In this document: in pieces, positions 23,381 through 37,533 of the stretch
How positions within the stretch are numbered: position 1 is the stretch's first letter
Layout: each line of letters starts with the position of its first letter
From: Cladochytrium replicatum
Taxonomy: Eukaryota > Chytridiomycota > Chytridiomycetes > Cladochytriales > Cladochytriaceae
Length of the DNA: 57,565 nucleotides
Assembly (NCBI GenBank): GCA_025526935.1
Contig: JAHLKD010000154.1
Location: forward strand, 1 to 57,565
Direction of reading: 5' to 3'
Notes under the pieces: model-generated
The model's database searches: none
The model's input: the letters and a program-made list of their open reading frames with translations, nothing else
Told to the model about the DNA's origin: nothing
Position numbers and translations under genes: made by a program

Positions 23381-26300
23381 TTATTGCAACGAAGCTAACG
23401 AGGCCGTGCCTCGCTTGATCCAAAAGTCCTGGTCACATCCTCCAGATTTTAACTCAAGCGCAAGAATGAATGATGGCCGCTCCCTACGTGCGTAAAATAA
23501 CGATTAACCAAAAAATAAAAAAATTCTCACAAACTCATCCAAGTACCTCGTTCCTGTCCTGATTGGATAATAGTAGAGGGGACAGACATAAACTCCTTTG
23601 GTGGTCTTCTTCTTGCCATCCACAGGCTTAAAGTGAACTGGAGGCAGAGATGTAATGAGCTCCATGGCCTTTGGTTCTTTCAAACAGTTGTTCTTTCTGT
23701 CCCAGCTTCCAAAAAAATGTGTTGAGCAATTTTTGCGATACTGATTTGTACTCTAGTGTTTACCTTGCACCTTCCAAGTATAGTCCTCGAATGTAAACTC
23801 CTTCTTTTGGAGTAGGCGGAAGGTGATTATCATCTTCGAGCTGAAGAACTGAAAACTCCCAAGACAGTAAATCAATGGGAACACTGTTCTTTCTTGCTGT
23901 CTTTTGAAGAACTGCAGTGAGAAACCCTGTTGGGAACGTGAAAGCGCCCAACCAGTAAGCTTGCTGCTCTACCCTGCAATTGAACCAAAGTCAAAATAAA
24001 ACTAAGCACAACTTCTGCACTGTGCAGAACATACCCTTTAGACCAGTCGCTGAAGAATTCAATTCTCTGAATCAGATCTCGAAGCCACGCAGCTAATGGC
24101 TTCAACGACGGATAGGCCCTCTTCCACAAAAGTGGAACTCTCCCTTCATAGATGTACAAAAAGATCTCTTCAAGTTCTGAAGACATCAACACAAGTCCTT
24201 TAATTCCCTTTTCTAATTCTGCTACAGATTTCTGGATACTGCTAAGTAACATATTATAGCGGCTCATCTCTTGCAACAGAACAACATTGAGTGGCGACAT
24301 GTCATGCTTCAGGGCCTTGAATGTTGTTTCATAGTCCAGCAATTCAGGTATTCTCTTTGCAATATCAGCAAGAATTGCAGACACTTTTTCTTCTCTGCTT
24401 GAGGAGCCTCCAACACTTGTTTGAGGTTGAAGAAGTAACAAGGAGTCAAGCATATTGTTTGAGGCCTTGATTTGACTTGCTATATCTGCATTTGGATGCT
24501 GTCCAAATACCTCAGGCTTTTCAAAGCCTGGTAATGTGGTGATATAGTCTCTGAATCCGTGCAACTCAAATGTTTCTGGAATGAAGTAATTGGGTACTGT
24601 ACACAGCTTGAACAAAGAGGTATTCATTGCTTCATCCAAAAAGGTTGCATTGATATAGCTTCGTAGAATCCGTCGATCCCAATCATCTGTGACTCGCCCA
24701 CCATAGTTAGCTTCCGCAATAATGTACTTCAAAGCATCCCAAGGAATCTCATTGTACTCATCCAAAAGCACTTCAAGAAGGTTCTTGGACACATCAAAGT
24801 CAGAGTCATTGAAATCTGCCACAACATTCCAACCCAAAGTCAAAAACTTTTTCCTTTCCAATAGCAAGCTATGGAAGAATGCAAGATTGAAAAGAAGCTT
24901 TTTGAACTCGTTTGTCTTCTGGGTTTTGTTGATGTCTTCATCTGTAAACCCTGCATACAGTCTGCTCATGTTGGATTTGAGACCAATTGGTGGCTCTGTT
25001 GTGATTTTGATTCCTGATTGCAGTATAGAGATTGGGAAGGAGGGATGTGGACTACTGGAAAGCCATAAACGGAAATTTTGATGTGGATTTTCACCTGCAA
25101 GATTTTCAACAATCTTATCAAGACTGGGCATCCAGCTGATGGAAAGATGACAGTTTGCCAAAAATACCCAGTTTCCATCTCTAATTCCATTCTGAATCAA
25201 CCTTGTTGCTTTTGGAGCTTGACCTTGGCCAAGAGATAAATAGCTGAATTTGTCAGACATTCCCTCCTTTCCAGCCAATTGCTGCAAGTTCAATGTAGGG
25301 TCCACTCCAGGTGACAATATAAAAATCAGTGGAATTTTAGGAGCTGAATCCAAAAGAATGTCTGCCATATCTAAGATAGGAGGTTCCGTAAACTTCTGGC
25401 CGAGATTGTTCACAACAAATGTCTGTGCACAAAATAGCACTCGATCTGAGCGTAGCGAGCGAATAATGAGCATCTTTTGTAGATCATTTAATTTGTTGTC
25501 CCACTCTCCGGGAAGTGGCTGTACTTCAGGATCACTACTCAAGAACCAACCTCTCCATTCTCGTTCACTCTGTTCAATTGAACTGATCAATCCAGAGAAT
25601 GCGGGTAAATTGTCCAGCTCAGTAATATTGTCCCATGAGCTTTCAACAATCCTACATATCATATAGTCAAACTGATGCATCCCCAATTCTATGCAGAATT
25701 ACTTACCACTCAGAGCATGGATTTGGTAGTTGGGCATCTTTATCAAGTACCTGACCCCCATGCAAGAAGAAATCATATTCATCTTTGTTGAGTTTTCCAC
25801 CAGCATCCATAATTTTCACTGTCATTTGAAGGGAGAACAGCAGCTTGTGCTCCCCAAACAAGCCTCTACAGGTATTTTTATAAACTGAGTATGTGTGATA
25901 ATCATTTAGACTAGCAATCCTGTCTGCAATATTGTCATGACGTTTGCTTTTTGCAATGGACTTGTCAAATAACTCAATATAAGCATCCAAGGAGAACTGA
26001 TACATTGAATCTATAGTGGCTAGGTCATTCAGCACAAAGTACAAAATAGATGCTCGTTGTGCAGAAGGGCGGTACGCTTCTCTGGCTGCATCAATATGTT
26101 TCTCTGTTTGCTCACTAATTGCCAGTTGCTTAGTGACCTCTTCTGCAATGGATTTTGATGATTGCAGTGTGTTTACAAGCTTCTCATCATCTAACAGTGA
26201 GCCTTGTGCTGTGCTCAGAAGATACAAGATTTCATCTTCTAATTGCACCAACTTCTTTTTTGCCTCGGCAACATTGACCACCAATGTATTTTTCTGCTCT

Positions 26301-29300
26301 TCAAGTTCTGGTTTCTCACGTTTCACTACAATTCCCAGCAGTTGGTCTTCCAAGCCTTTTTCTTTGACAGCAAAGTTGACTACACATGCTTTTGCGAAGA
26401 CCTCTGGGGCATAATGTGGATTTGCAAGCTTGGTTGTAAGATAGAGACAAAATTCATTGTTGTAATCAATTTCTTTATCACCTAGCTTGATAGATATCTT
26501 TCCACCTCTTTTGATAAATGATTTTGTTAAAATTGGGTCTATAGATGGATCAATAAACTCCAGAATTCCTTGTAACAAAACTGGTGTTCCAGACTGAATA
26601 GCATTCTCAAGTGTTCTAAGGAAGTCTTGTTGCTTGAAATCTATTAATTTAAGCTGGCGCTTGCCTTCCATATTTTTGACCCAAACATTAGCTTGTCCTT
26701 GAGGGTCAATCATTATTGGCCATCTACGGCCTCTTGTCACAATGATTCCATTTTCAGATGAGAATGCATCACTTGGTAAACCTTGTAAATTCCAGTCTCT
26801 AATAGTAGTTGTTTTTCCCAGAAAAGTTTCAAATTTAAATTCTGGGGAGTATGGAATTTCAGAAGTCTTTATTTGAGTGAACCATGATTTGTTTACTAGG
26901 TTTTGACGATAGGCACTGTTGAATGGTCCAGCATATGAAAGAAAAGCTGCTGCAATCAAACAATCTCCAGGCAGAAGACTCATTGACCCTTCATAATGTT
27001 TAATACTATTCTCCCATCTTTCTCGTTCACCAGAAAGTCCTGACACAAGTTTTTCTGCTCGTTCAAGTTTAACTTCTGTCTCTTCTGAGTCACGCCTGAG
27101 CTTCTCTTTAAGTGCAACTTTCTCATCATATTGGTTTTTGAGCTCTATAAGCTTGTCTTGAATCTCTTGTAACTTAGACTTTGCCTCTCTCAGAGAACTT
27201 TGTTTCTTTTCCAGTGTCTCTTGTGCAGATCGCAGCTTCTCTTTTTTGGGTGCAACTTGCCTGAATATGATTCCATAAGTCTCCATGGCTTTAACCCACA
27301 TACAAAGTGACTTTGCTGCACCTGACACCCTTCCAACAATATCTGGATGAAAATTTTCGTCTGCACAATACTGTGATATTCTCTTGAGAATTTTGTCTGA
27401 TATGTTGTCTTTATCAAAGCCAACTAATTGCTTGATGAAGTATGGATTTCCAAGTTGTCTTTTTGCTTCATCCCATGTTGGTTCACACTTCTTCAGAATC
27501 ATAACAGCCTCAAGCACTTTTTCTACTAGAGGTGGAGGCTTTCCATATGATTTGATTTCACCTAGATCTTTTTTGTTGATTGACTCTAATGCCTTCACAG
27601 CAGCATTAAGTGCTGGCATTGCCTGATCTAAATCTGCTTGAGCAGCTTCAGCGACAGCACGAACTTCTTCTTCTTCACCACCAAGTTTTTCTGCTTTTGC
27701 AGCAACACTTTTTGCCTGTTCGTCTGCTTCTCTCTTTTGCTGCACAATAATAACCAAGTAATCTTCACACTGTTTCTGATATTGTGCAACTTGCTTCTTA
27801 GCAACTTCTAGCTCAACTGAAATTTTCTCTACATTCTTTCTAGTGTCATCAAGTTTGCTCAGTCCATTCTTCAGCTTTTGTGCGGCATCTCCAATCTCTT
27901 TCCTTTTCTCATTCAATAGCTCTTGATAGCCAATTACAAGCTCCATGTAGTTGATAGGAGTGACATAGTTATACCGCTTAAGTTCACTTATCATTTTTGC
28001 AGATGCTTCGACCACTGACATGTGAACATATACAAATGTATTTGACACAGCTTTTTTAACTGTATCAGCTAGATTAATATTATCCAAGTATTTCATTGCA
28101 ACTTCTAGCAGTGCATCTTCTGGCCACTCCGCAAACCAATCAATCGTTGAGCAGTTAATGAGTGACGGAAACATCCTCAATCTATTGCGGAATGCATCTC
28201 CAACTGGACTCATGCACAAGACGATATGAAGGTTGTTACGAACACGGTCAATGAAAAGACGATACAAATATTCAGGGTCCCTTTCACCAGGATATGCTTC
28301 TGCCATTGCTGTCCTGATTTCATTCAGTTCATCTGGTGCCCACAAATTTGGAACCTTAATGTTGAAGTTAGAGTAGCAGCATTTTTCAAGCTTTAAGAGT
28401 TCTTACCTCACTGCTACTTAATATATTGCTAACATCTTCCAAGAAAGAGTTAGAGAGAATTTGTGTATCTGTAAATAGAAATACTGTTGGCTTTCCACTC
28501 AGCCCAGTCAACCTATAAAGTGTTTTTAGATCCTCACGGAATTCAATGTGGCGATATTGTTTTGTGATTTTAATCTGGAAAACAGAGCATTCTACCACAT
28601 AGCTCGCAAGCTGTGTGAGGCTTCTGCGACCACTCCCACCAACTCCGATAAGAAGAACATTCCCAAGAGGTAATCTAAGAATTCGAGCAATTCGACAAAT
28701 GTGGTTAATTGCATCTCCAAATAACACAATATCTAGAGGAATAAATCCTGGCTCAGAATTATATTCTTGCAATTTAGCAAGCATGAATTTCTTCAATTTG
28801 TCGTTGTCGCTTATTTCCTCATAGATAGGTGTTTCGGCTTCACTCATGAAGTCTCCAAACAAAGGAATATGTTTGTCAGGGCACAGTTGTTTTAATGTCA
28901 AGCTGAAATTTGCAATGAGCTTCTCATCTACAAGTTTCCCAAAAAATTCTCTGTCTTCTTTATTGATCAATCTGTCATGAAACACTCTGTATACTTCATG
29001 TACCCAAAGTTTTACAACAGAATCTTTTGAATCATAATATTCACGGTGTGCTCTAAGCAATCCTTGGAATACTTTAGACAAATCTCTCAAATTGAACAAA
29101 TAATGGATCTTAGAAGGTGTGGGTAGAAGCTTTGTACTGATGGTATTGTAGATTTCCACAGTAGCATGTGTCATCAAATCCCCTAGAGGTTTTATGTCTT
29201 CTTCAAAATCTTGAAGCTTCTGGTTGATGATTGACCCAAAAATTCTATTTACAGATGATTCGTTTGGAAGTGTCATATTAAGAATATTGAAACGCCCTTG

Positions 29301-32300
29301 AATCCGAGCAGATATCTGTGTTCTGCCACCTCCAGGTGGTCCCATTGCTGCCAAAATAAGTATGTCGTTTATGTGCTTCACGAATTGTTTTTGTCTGTCA
29401 TATAAGAATCCATAATCAATCCAATGTCTGATAAGCTCAAGAGGTGGCTGAGACCCAAAAGTGTCTTTAACAGGCATGTTCAAATCGTCAATAAATACAT
29501 GCAAATATTTTCCACCAATAGGAACAAACACATTCTTAGTACGTTTCTCTACTTTGCTTTCCAGAATGGATTGTACACTATTTGATGAGGTCTGTGCAGA
29601 CATGTTGATCAGAAGTGTATTTCTTGCATCTTCAGGATTGAACAGAATATTGTGCATTAATGATGTTTTTCCTGTTCCAACATCTCCGATAATTAATACT
29701 GGATTTCTTTTGTTGATTAGAGTTTTAATAACAAATTCATTTCGGATAGTGTCAATCGTTGGGACAAAGATCTTGTAGAATGGAGCAGTTGGACTGTACC
29801 TCCATGCACTTGGAACTTTATCTTCCCAAGGACTCCATCCTTTAGCTTGCTTGTCAACGTAGTACTCGTACACAGTGTCTTTACTAGGAAATTGACCTTC
29901 AATTTCACGTAAAAACATATCAAACTTCTTGCGGGACTCCTCTGTTAATGATCCCCCAAAAGACCAGATCACTGAGAAAAGAAACCATAGCTCAATCATA
30001 CGGGCATATGATGTAGTGTCCTCAATTTCAACTCCATTTTCAGCTGTTGCAAGGGAGTCAAAAAGTGTACAGAAAGATCTCACTGCACACATTTCAGTTA
30101 CCACAATGGGCTCAGAGGCTGACGTTTGGCGAAAGTCCAAAATTTTAGGGAAATACTTTTCTATAAGTCTCCAAATAGTTTCACTGAATTGCTTGTCTGG
30201 ATGGAGACCAGCCCAGGATTCCACATAGGGTCGCCAACCAAGGTCTTTGTAATCTAGATATATCATACCAGCTCTACTTACAGTTGCTGGAGAAGCAGTT
30301 GATAAATCCTCAACTTCAAAAAGCAATGAAACTTGCTCAGGCATTGCAATTCGCTCACCATTAATCAGTGTCAATACTTTATTGTCATCCAAAACTGTAT
30401 TCATTGACTCAATCCATAAAGTATCCACAGGACCATCAAGAACAATCCATTTTTGATCCCTTTTCTCATCAGAACATGCAATTCTCATAACAGATGATAA
30501 TATCCCATCAGTCCACTCATTACTCGTCAAGTTGAACTCGCCATAAAGCTCTCCTTGCGAGAGTGATTTTGGGTTTATTGGGTAAATTTTAACTGACACA
30601 TATTTATCAGGTACACTTTTGCTGAGCTTGCTCATTGTAGCTTGTAGAAGTTTCCAAGTTGTTGATTTTCCAGAACCAGACTGACCAACAATCATGACAC
30701 CATGCCGTGCTTGCTTTGTTTCATGTAATTGGATTACTTTAGTTGTAATATTGTCAACTATTTGCAGTTTCATAAGCCGCATTTCGTCAGCCAGTGCAGT
30801 TTTGAATTCTGTGTAATCAATGATAACAGCCTCAACTCCAGGAAAAAGATCAGAGAGCATTCCGCTGAAGAGTGGAACATCTTCAGCTGTTAGTTTAGGG
30901 ATGTTATTATCTCTCATTGACATAAACAAAACAATTTCATCTGGAACAGACATATCCATTCGTTTTCTGGCACCTGCACTACGAAGTGCAGATGTTAATG
31001 CCCTTAATCCAAAGTCATAGTGATCCTGCTTTGATAGTTGCTGAATTGCAAGCTTGTACAGAGTATCAACTTTTTTTGATAGACTACGAGTATTACTGAA
31101 CCCTTCAGCAAAAAGCATGATCTCTGCTATAAGTGCAGAATCTGGAACCATCATTGATACAGGCCTAAAGAGACTTTTCAGGTTATCTGGAAGCTCAGTT
31201 CTACCTGCATATCCAGGGTTCATTGTGATAAAGATACCACATGTAGGGTTCAGCTTAATTTCTTGTCCTTCAAAAACAAACACCTAAAAGAAAGATTGCA
31301 AATCAGCATAGATGCTTTCAGATAATCATGCCATACTTTAGCATTTCTTGTAATAGCTGAAAGGATAGATGAAACTTGCAAAGCTACAACACTCAAAACC
31401 TATACTACAGTCAGCACTGTGAACCTGATTTAAAATCACGCTTACCTCAATATCAATTCTGTTGAATTCGTCAAAACAACCCCATGCACCTGTTTGAGAT
31501 AGTCCTGAAAACATGCGTCCCATTGATTTGTAATCCAATGCTTCTGAACAATTGATTACGATGACATACTTTCCAAGCGCCTTTCCAAGATCTTTAACTG
31601 TCTCTGTTTTTCCTGTACCTGCAGGGCCTTGAGGACTGCCACCTCGGAATAGTCGTAATGCCATTGTAAGCGTCATGTAGCATCTATCTGTCAGTGGTGT
31701 AATAACTAAGCGTCCACTATTTCCCAAATACTCGTAACCATATCTGAACTGAGTATTTATCTGTCTAATGAAGCAATCTTCATCATCTTTTCCCTCCTTC
31801 TCCCAATAAAATCTGAGCTGACTCAACCATTCAAAGGCATTTATGCTTGAACAGTTTGCTTTCAGCATTCGGTCCATCACATCCCTTGAGTGAACTTCAA
31901 TTGTCACAAGGGCAATAAGTTTCTTTCGCTCAACTTTGTTTAATGGAGTCTTGACAATATCAGATAGCTTCTTTAAATTTGAAATTTGCTTTTTCTTGAT
32001 TGTCTTCAAGGCATGTTTGTCACCCTTCTCGATCTCCTGTAACGCCTTTGTACACTCAAGTGTCCAAGATATTAGAGAAGCAGTAATTAAAAGCATTCCT
32101 GCCCAGTCTTTAATCCACTTGTCTTTCTTCAGCTTTTTCATGCTAATGAGACAGCCCATCAAAAGTCTCCTCAAAGTTATACGCATGGCAGTTTCAATCT
32201 CAGTAAGCCAGTATTCCACTTGTCCTGTTATATTCTTGGTTATTTCTTTATCACATAACAACAATTATTGACCTACCTTCTATCATTATTGGTGCATACA

Positions 32301-35300
32301 TAGGTACATATTCACCATCACCTGAATACATTCCTATTGCTTCAGTGTGCCTCCGTATATCTGTTCCTGCACTTTGAAGCTCAAGCTTATACAAATTGTC
32401 AAAACATTTCTTTAGATGGGGTTGTACAGCATTGGGATCTCTTGACTGTCCAAGAATCTCCAACAAGTCATCATTAGAGATGAAATAGAACCGTGGAAAT
32501 GCCATCCTCTTTGTCTCGAGATACATATCAAGTGATTTCTGGACTTTCTCTAATTTCTGATTCATATCATTGAGCAAACTCAAGATGTTTTCTTTGTGTG
32601 TTGCCTTCAGTACATTCTTCTCACTTACGACAAACAACATTGTATCTTTCCATTTTGCATTAACCTCATCAAAAATGTGAGATTCTTTTGGAAGTTGTTT
32701 TCTTATATCTTCAGTTCCAACAAAAATATTCTCCAGATAAATCCACTGTCTCTGAACTTGCAAGAGAACCTCAATTACTTCAATAATATGAGAGAGTGAC
32801 CTTTCCCAGTGGTCAATCTCTAACTCAAATGCAACAAAATACTTTGAGGTTTTCATAGAGGAGATTGAAACAAGATTCTCTTCTAGCAGCTCAAATACCG
32901 GGTCAGGATTGCGAATTTTGAAGTAACCTTTGTCGTCTTTGTATGGAACAATATCAAGGTCAAGCTGTGCCCAAGCTTCTTTGATAGCATTCAAACTTTC
33001 TTCTATAATTAGCTCTTGTTTTGCTGCTGAGGAGAAACCAGCAATTGCTTCCCCAAATTGGTCGAGACCTAATTCCATTACCTTTTCAAGGGTAAAATCT
33101 GTGCTTTGAGGGTCAAACGTTTTTCCAATCTCATCCATCAATTGCTTCCAATGACGTTCACGCATTGCAGGGTTCTTCAAGTCGAGCAAGACTGGAATTG
33201 TACGCCTGATTTGAGTTACTCTTTCCTTCAAATTGTTGTATACATCCCATTCTTTCATATCTTTTCCCATTTTTTGAAGGCGCTTGATGAATTTTTGGAC
33301 AGATTCTTCCATCTGGCTAGCATCAATTAATAGGAACTGATTGCTCTTATATTCATTCCATGTAGTGCCCCATTCATTACTGCATTGCCAAATTTGATAG
33401 AGTGATTCCAGCTCTGTGCTCATAAGTTCAATATCTTTTGATGGTGACTGGTCAATTTTGAAGACAGACAGTCCTTTCTTCAGCATCTTCTCTCTGTTGG
33501 TTGCATTTTGAATCATAGCTTTATACTCACTGATTGCTTTCAAGGCTCTTTCAACACCAAAAGATGCGCTATATGGCCCTTTTGATTGAAACTCTTCTCT
33601 CATTTGAGCAACGTTCTTGGAAAATTCCTCAACTGATGCAATCAAGTCACTCCTGAATCTTGCCTTTTGCTCAGTCAAAAACTTCTCTGCATCAACGATA
33701 GTCTGTTGAAATTCTACCCAGCTAGCTTGGAGCGTTTCAAGTTGCATTTTTTCATCCTCTTTAATAGGAACTTCATATTTCTCCAAGATTTGGTATTGTT
33801 CATGAATGGGACCAAATGATGCTTCAATTGATGGAAGGTCACTTTGAAGTTGTGCCAAAAGAGCAAGTGTTTCTGAGAGGTGGTCAAGATCAGTAGGAGT
33901 AGTCTTCAACAATTTCGACTTCTTTGTAAACATGTCATGAAGATTTGAAAGCTCACTGCTAGCATTTGAGTTCAAAAGGGTTGTAAGTTTATTTTGCCAA
34001 ATAGTGCAATGAGTTACAAGTGCATGCTTTAGGGGTGAGCAATCAAGTCGAACAAAGTTGATGTTGGTCAAAGTCTCCTCTTTCTGGGTATTGTTTGCAA
34101 CTTCATTATACCGGTTAATGTCTGCATCAAAAGTTGAAAGAGCCGGTTTTAGCTTGGCATACCGTCTGATAAATGCATCTTTGTTGATTTCCCAGATCTC
34201 ACGGTATGAATCCCAATTCTTCAGATAGGCTTGACACTTAACTGCGTTATTGGACATCCCATTTTGGATGCTGGAGAATATTTTGATAATATCATCTTCT
34301 CCTGCTATAATGTCATATATCTTTGGCATTTTATTGTCCTGGACAGTTCCCTGGAGCTCCGAAAGCCTCTTGATTACCTGAATTATTGAAATCATATTCC
34401 TTGCAACCTGTACACCAGATGTATGAGTTAACATTCATGATAAGTATTTGAATTAGTTACCTTATTTACAGTGTCTTCTAAATGTGGAAGTGTTGGACTA
34501 TAGTCTACTTTCTGACCCTCCAAAACAACGTTGATTTTGAAAAGTGGGTGTATTTCAACTGCCACATCATGATTTTTATTGTCACCATTAATTGCTTTTG
34601 ATAGCTCTTGCAGAGAGCGCTTGACTGTAATGCGGAAAGCATCTTCTACCATCTGATCAGTTTTGCCAACATATTTGATCCAATTATTAAACACCTCCTT
34701 TCCATCATTCTTAAACACCTCAAATGATGTTTGAAGGATATTCTCAATACTCTGGTGCGCTAACAACAGTTTCTCTTGGATTCTCGCTCGGTATGCAGTC
34801 TGAGCTTGTTCAAACTCATCCACTGCATACATCCTCTTGTTCTCAATACTCCAGAGAAGGGTGTCAGCAATCTGACTGCATATCTTTTTGATCTTCATAT
34901 TTGCAGCAAGAAATTCTGAGACTGTTCGCAGCACATCGTGAATGTGACGGCGGCATTCCTTAACAAAGAAGTCAGTTATTCCTTTTGTTGCCCAGGTGAG
35001 GTTCGTCAGTCCAGGATTGATCTTCCGGTCCAGAAATCTGATCCGTTCTTTAAATAATGCATGTTCGTCTGGTGAAAGTGTTTCCATGATGCTGTTGTAA
35101 TCTCTGACCACCAGCAGCACATTCTCCCTCAGAATGCGGAGCTCCTCTCTCTTGCTGTATATCTCTTGAACATGGAACGGAATATCCATCTTCAACTTTT
35201 GCCAATAGTGAATCTCTGTGAAGAGTCTCAGAAGGTCTTTGTTGAATCGCACTTCCAACAAGCCGTTGCTTTTTCTGCTCATCAACGGCGTATCAAGCTT

Positions 35301-37435
35301 GTCGGTAAGAGATGGGTGAATGCTTGCAAGAGAGTGAGTGAGTTTCTAAATAAGGTACTCAGATACTTACCTTGTCACCCACGAGGAATGAATCCTTGAG
35401 CCATACTCCTCAAGTGCAGCTGCGAGTGGTTCAAACTGTGTACGTGTTTCCGTGACCATTGAAGAGTTTGATAGGTAGGAAGCGTTCTGCAGTACGTTGT
35501 ATGAATGTGTTACACGTTTCAATAGGGATCTTGCCCAGTTTGCGGATCCGGCATAATCAGGATGATGGCGCAAAATCTCGGGGTTCTTCCTGTGCGTTTC
35601 AAACTCGACCTTTACCATGTTCAGCTCTTGCATGAACAGGAGGTAAATGTCTGCGGTTTTCTTCTCCACGGTTCGCTTGATTGCGTCGCGCTTGGCAAGG
35701 TGGTGGAATATCTCCAATAGTTCAACTGAGCTCTCGACTGTCACGGAGCACTCGAAAGCGGATATGATGACCGTCTGCATCATCACTTCGAGATCCTTCA
35801 CGCTCTGCTTGAAGTTGTTATAGTCGTCGTGCCATCGCGTTGCTTTGACATCCAAAATGTACGCTCGAATGCCCCACAGATGTGAGAGGTGCTTCTCGAA
35901 CGCGAGCTCTATATCTTCAAGGCTGTTTGGCAAGTTTATAGTTAAGTCGTGCGTCGCAATCGTAAACCATTTGATTTCTTTTTTTGTTACCTCTTTGCAA
36001 TCTCCGGGCCTCTACACCCACCGAAAATGGGAAGCGGCGACTTCTCGTTCCCGTTCACTTTCCGAGCAAACTGAATCTGGCCCTCGCAAACCTCGAGCAA
36101 GTCGCGACACCGCTGCACAAAAGCATCGATTTGGGCAAAGATGCTGCTCTGGTCAAAGTCCCAGCTGCCCTTGGTGAACTTTGCGATATGTGCGCACTGT
36201 TTCCTGTAAATCGACTTCCACGATTCGCCGCAGCTGATGCTGTCCTGCAGGATCGCCATGCTGTTTGTAACGTCGCCGTGGAACACCTCGTCGAGCGAGA
36301 TCTTCGCGCAGCAGCGCCGGATGATCTCGTTACTCACTTTCCGAAGAAGGCTCGTCAATCTCTCCTTGGCGTTGTAGAATCGAGAGTTGGCCCAGATGAT
36401 TCGAATGCAGTTGAGCAGCTTTGGAAGGATCGCGGCGATCTGTTTGGGCTCCGCGTTGGAGAGGGCGGTGCAAGGTTCGGTGAGAGTCGAGAGGAATTTG
36501 AGGTTGTCCTGCGCTTGGGTGGTTCCGTCCTGAATGAGCGTCGAGAGCTTGACAAATTGGTCAAGATAAGAGGAGTTGGCGCACTCCAGGACGCGAATCA
36601 GGCGCTGGACGTCGGGTCGTAGAAGCTGGTTGCAGATCCCCGAAAGGTCGTCGCATCGGCTTCTCCAGAAGTGGATTTCTTCCAAAGGTCCTGAATTCTC
36701 TGCAGTTTCAGACATGTGCTGGCTGTTCAGCACGTCCTTGATCTGGCGCGTCCAGTGCACCAGCAATGTTTCATATCGTTGCACCGTATCTTTGGATCGT
36801 GCAATTAGCTCTGGGTTGGAGCAGTCCTCGTTCGGAACGTATAGAACCGTGTTTCCTTTCATCTGGTTTGTCGCTTCAGTGAGCTGGGCCATAAACTTAT
36901 GCATCTGGTTGCTAAAGTCCTTCTTCAGACTCTCCGGAAGCTGCTTGTTTTGCAGGATCACCGGCACGTAGAATCCTTCCATCAATCGCAGCAGGTTGTC
37001 CAGGGCTTTGCCGGACATGGAGCCATATTGACACGTGCGCTCAAAGTTCTCCTCGGTCATCAGAACATCGGACGAATTGGTGAGAAAGTACATCATATGT
37101 TTCACGGGTGCGGGAGGGATGGGTTCACCCACAAAAAAGCTCTTCGAGATGGGATCGACGTAGGCTAGTAGCTTCCTTGGTCCACGTCCCAAAATGAAAT
37201 CCCTGACGCGTTCTTCATGATCTGGTGTCCATGTGTGGATATCAATGCCGTCAATATCCACCAGACTCTTGATCCTTCTAACAAGAGCATACACCACGAT
37301 TTTATGCGCTTCTTCCTCAAGGGCAGTATTTTCTTCTGTTTCTAAAAGCAATTCTTGCGATTGCTGTGACTCTTCGACATTCTGATCGTCAGTGCCGTTC
37401 TCGGCAGTGCGAGCTTCGGTGTCTAACATGCTCAA
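23381..37435 (-). CDS. DNAH2: Axonemal inner-arm dynein heavy chain, DNAH2 type (I1/f 1-beta)
   Basis: Twelve exons: 37435-35991, 35922-35371, 35274-34461, 34407-32277, 32224-31446, 31399-31337, 31283-28407, 28354-25707, 25651-24035, 23973-23764, 23705-23547, 23483-23381. They sum to 13398 nt, 4465 aa, normal for the family, and every junction keeps frame. The N-terminal tail is about 1650 residues. P-loops follow: AAA1 GPAGTGKT (about residue 1850), AAA2 GQSGSGKS (about 2130), AAA3 GDVGTGKT (about 2460) and AAA4 GVGGSGRR with Arg for Lys (about 2815). Then come the coiled-coil stalk with its microtubule-binding tip (about 3030-3330), AAA5-6 and the C-terminal cap ending WIKRGTASLASLQ. Blocks such as GYAGRTELPDNLK, DHYDFGLRALTS, LAAAFLSY and LYYYPIRTGTR match DNAH2 better than outer-arm chains. 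It moves outer doublets in the flagellum. The stop lies 704 bp from the GT2-like start. Confidence 0.96.
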
Positions 37436-37533
37436 GCTGATATCATGTGACCACGCGTCGGGAAGATTTTAGTCTATTGCACTTTGGAAGTAAAACAGGG
37501 GAAAGCAAGACAATCAGGGAACAATACTACAAA

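Noticed and set aside
31337-31446. Readthrough of the frame past 31446 into the intron
   Set aside because: The readthrough sequence does not match dynein AAA1, while the spliced micro-exon does.
23872-37435. Separate dynein genes for each long open frame
   Set aside because: All frames join through clean GT-AG introns in conserved order into one protein of 4465 aa.
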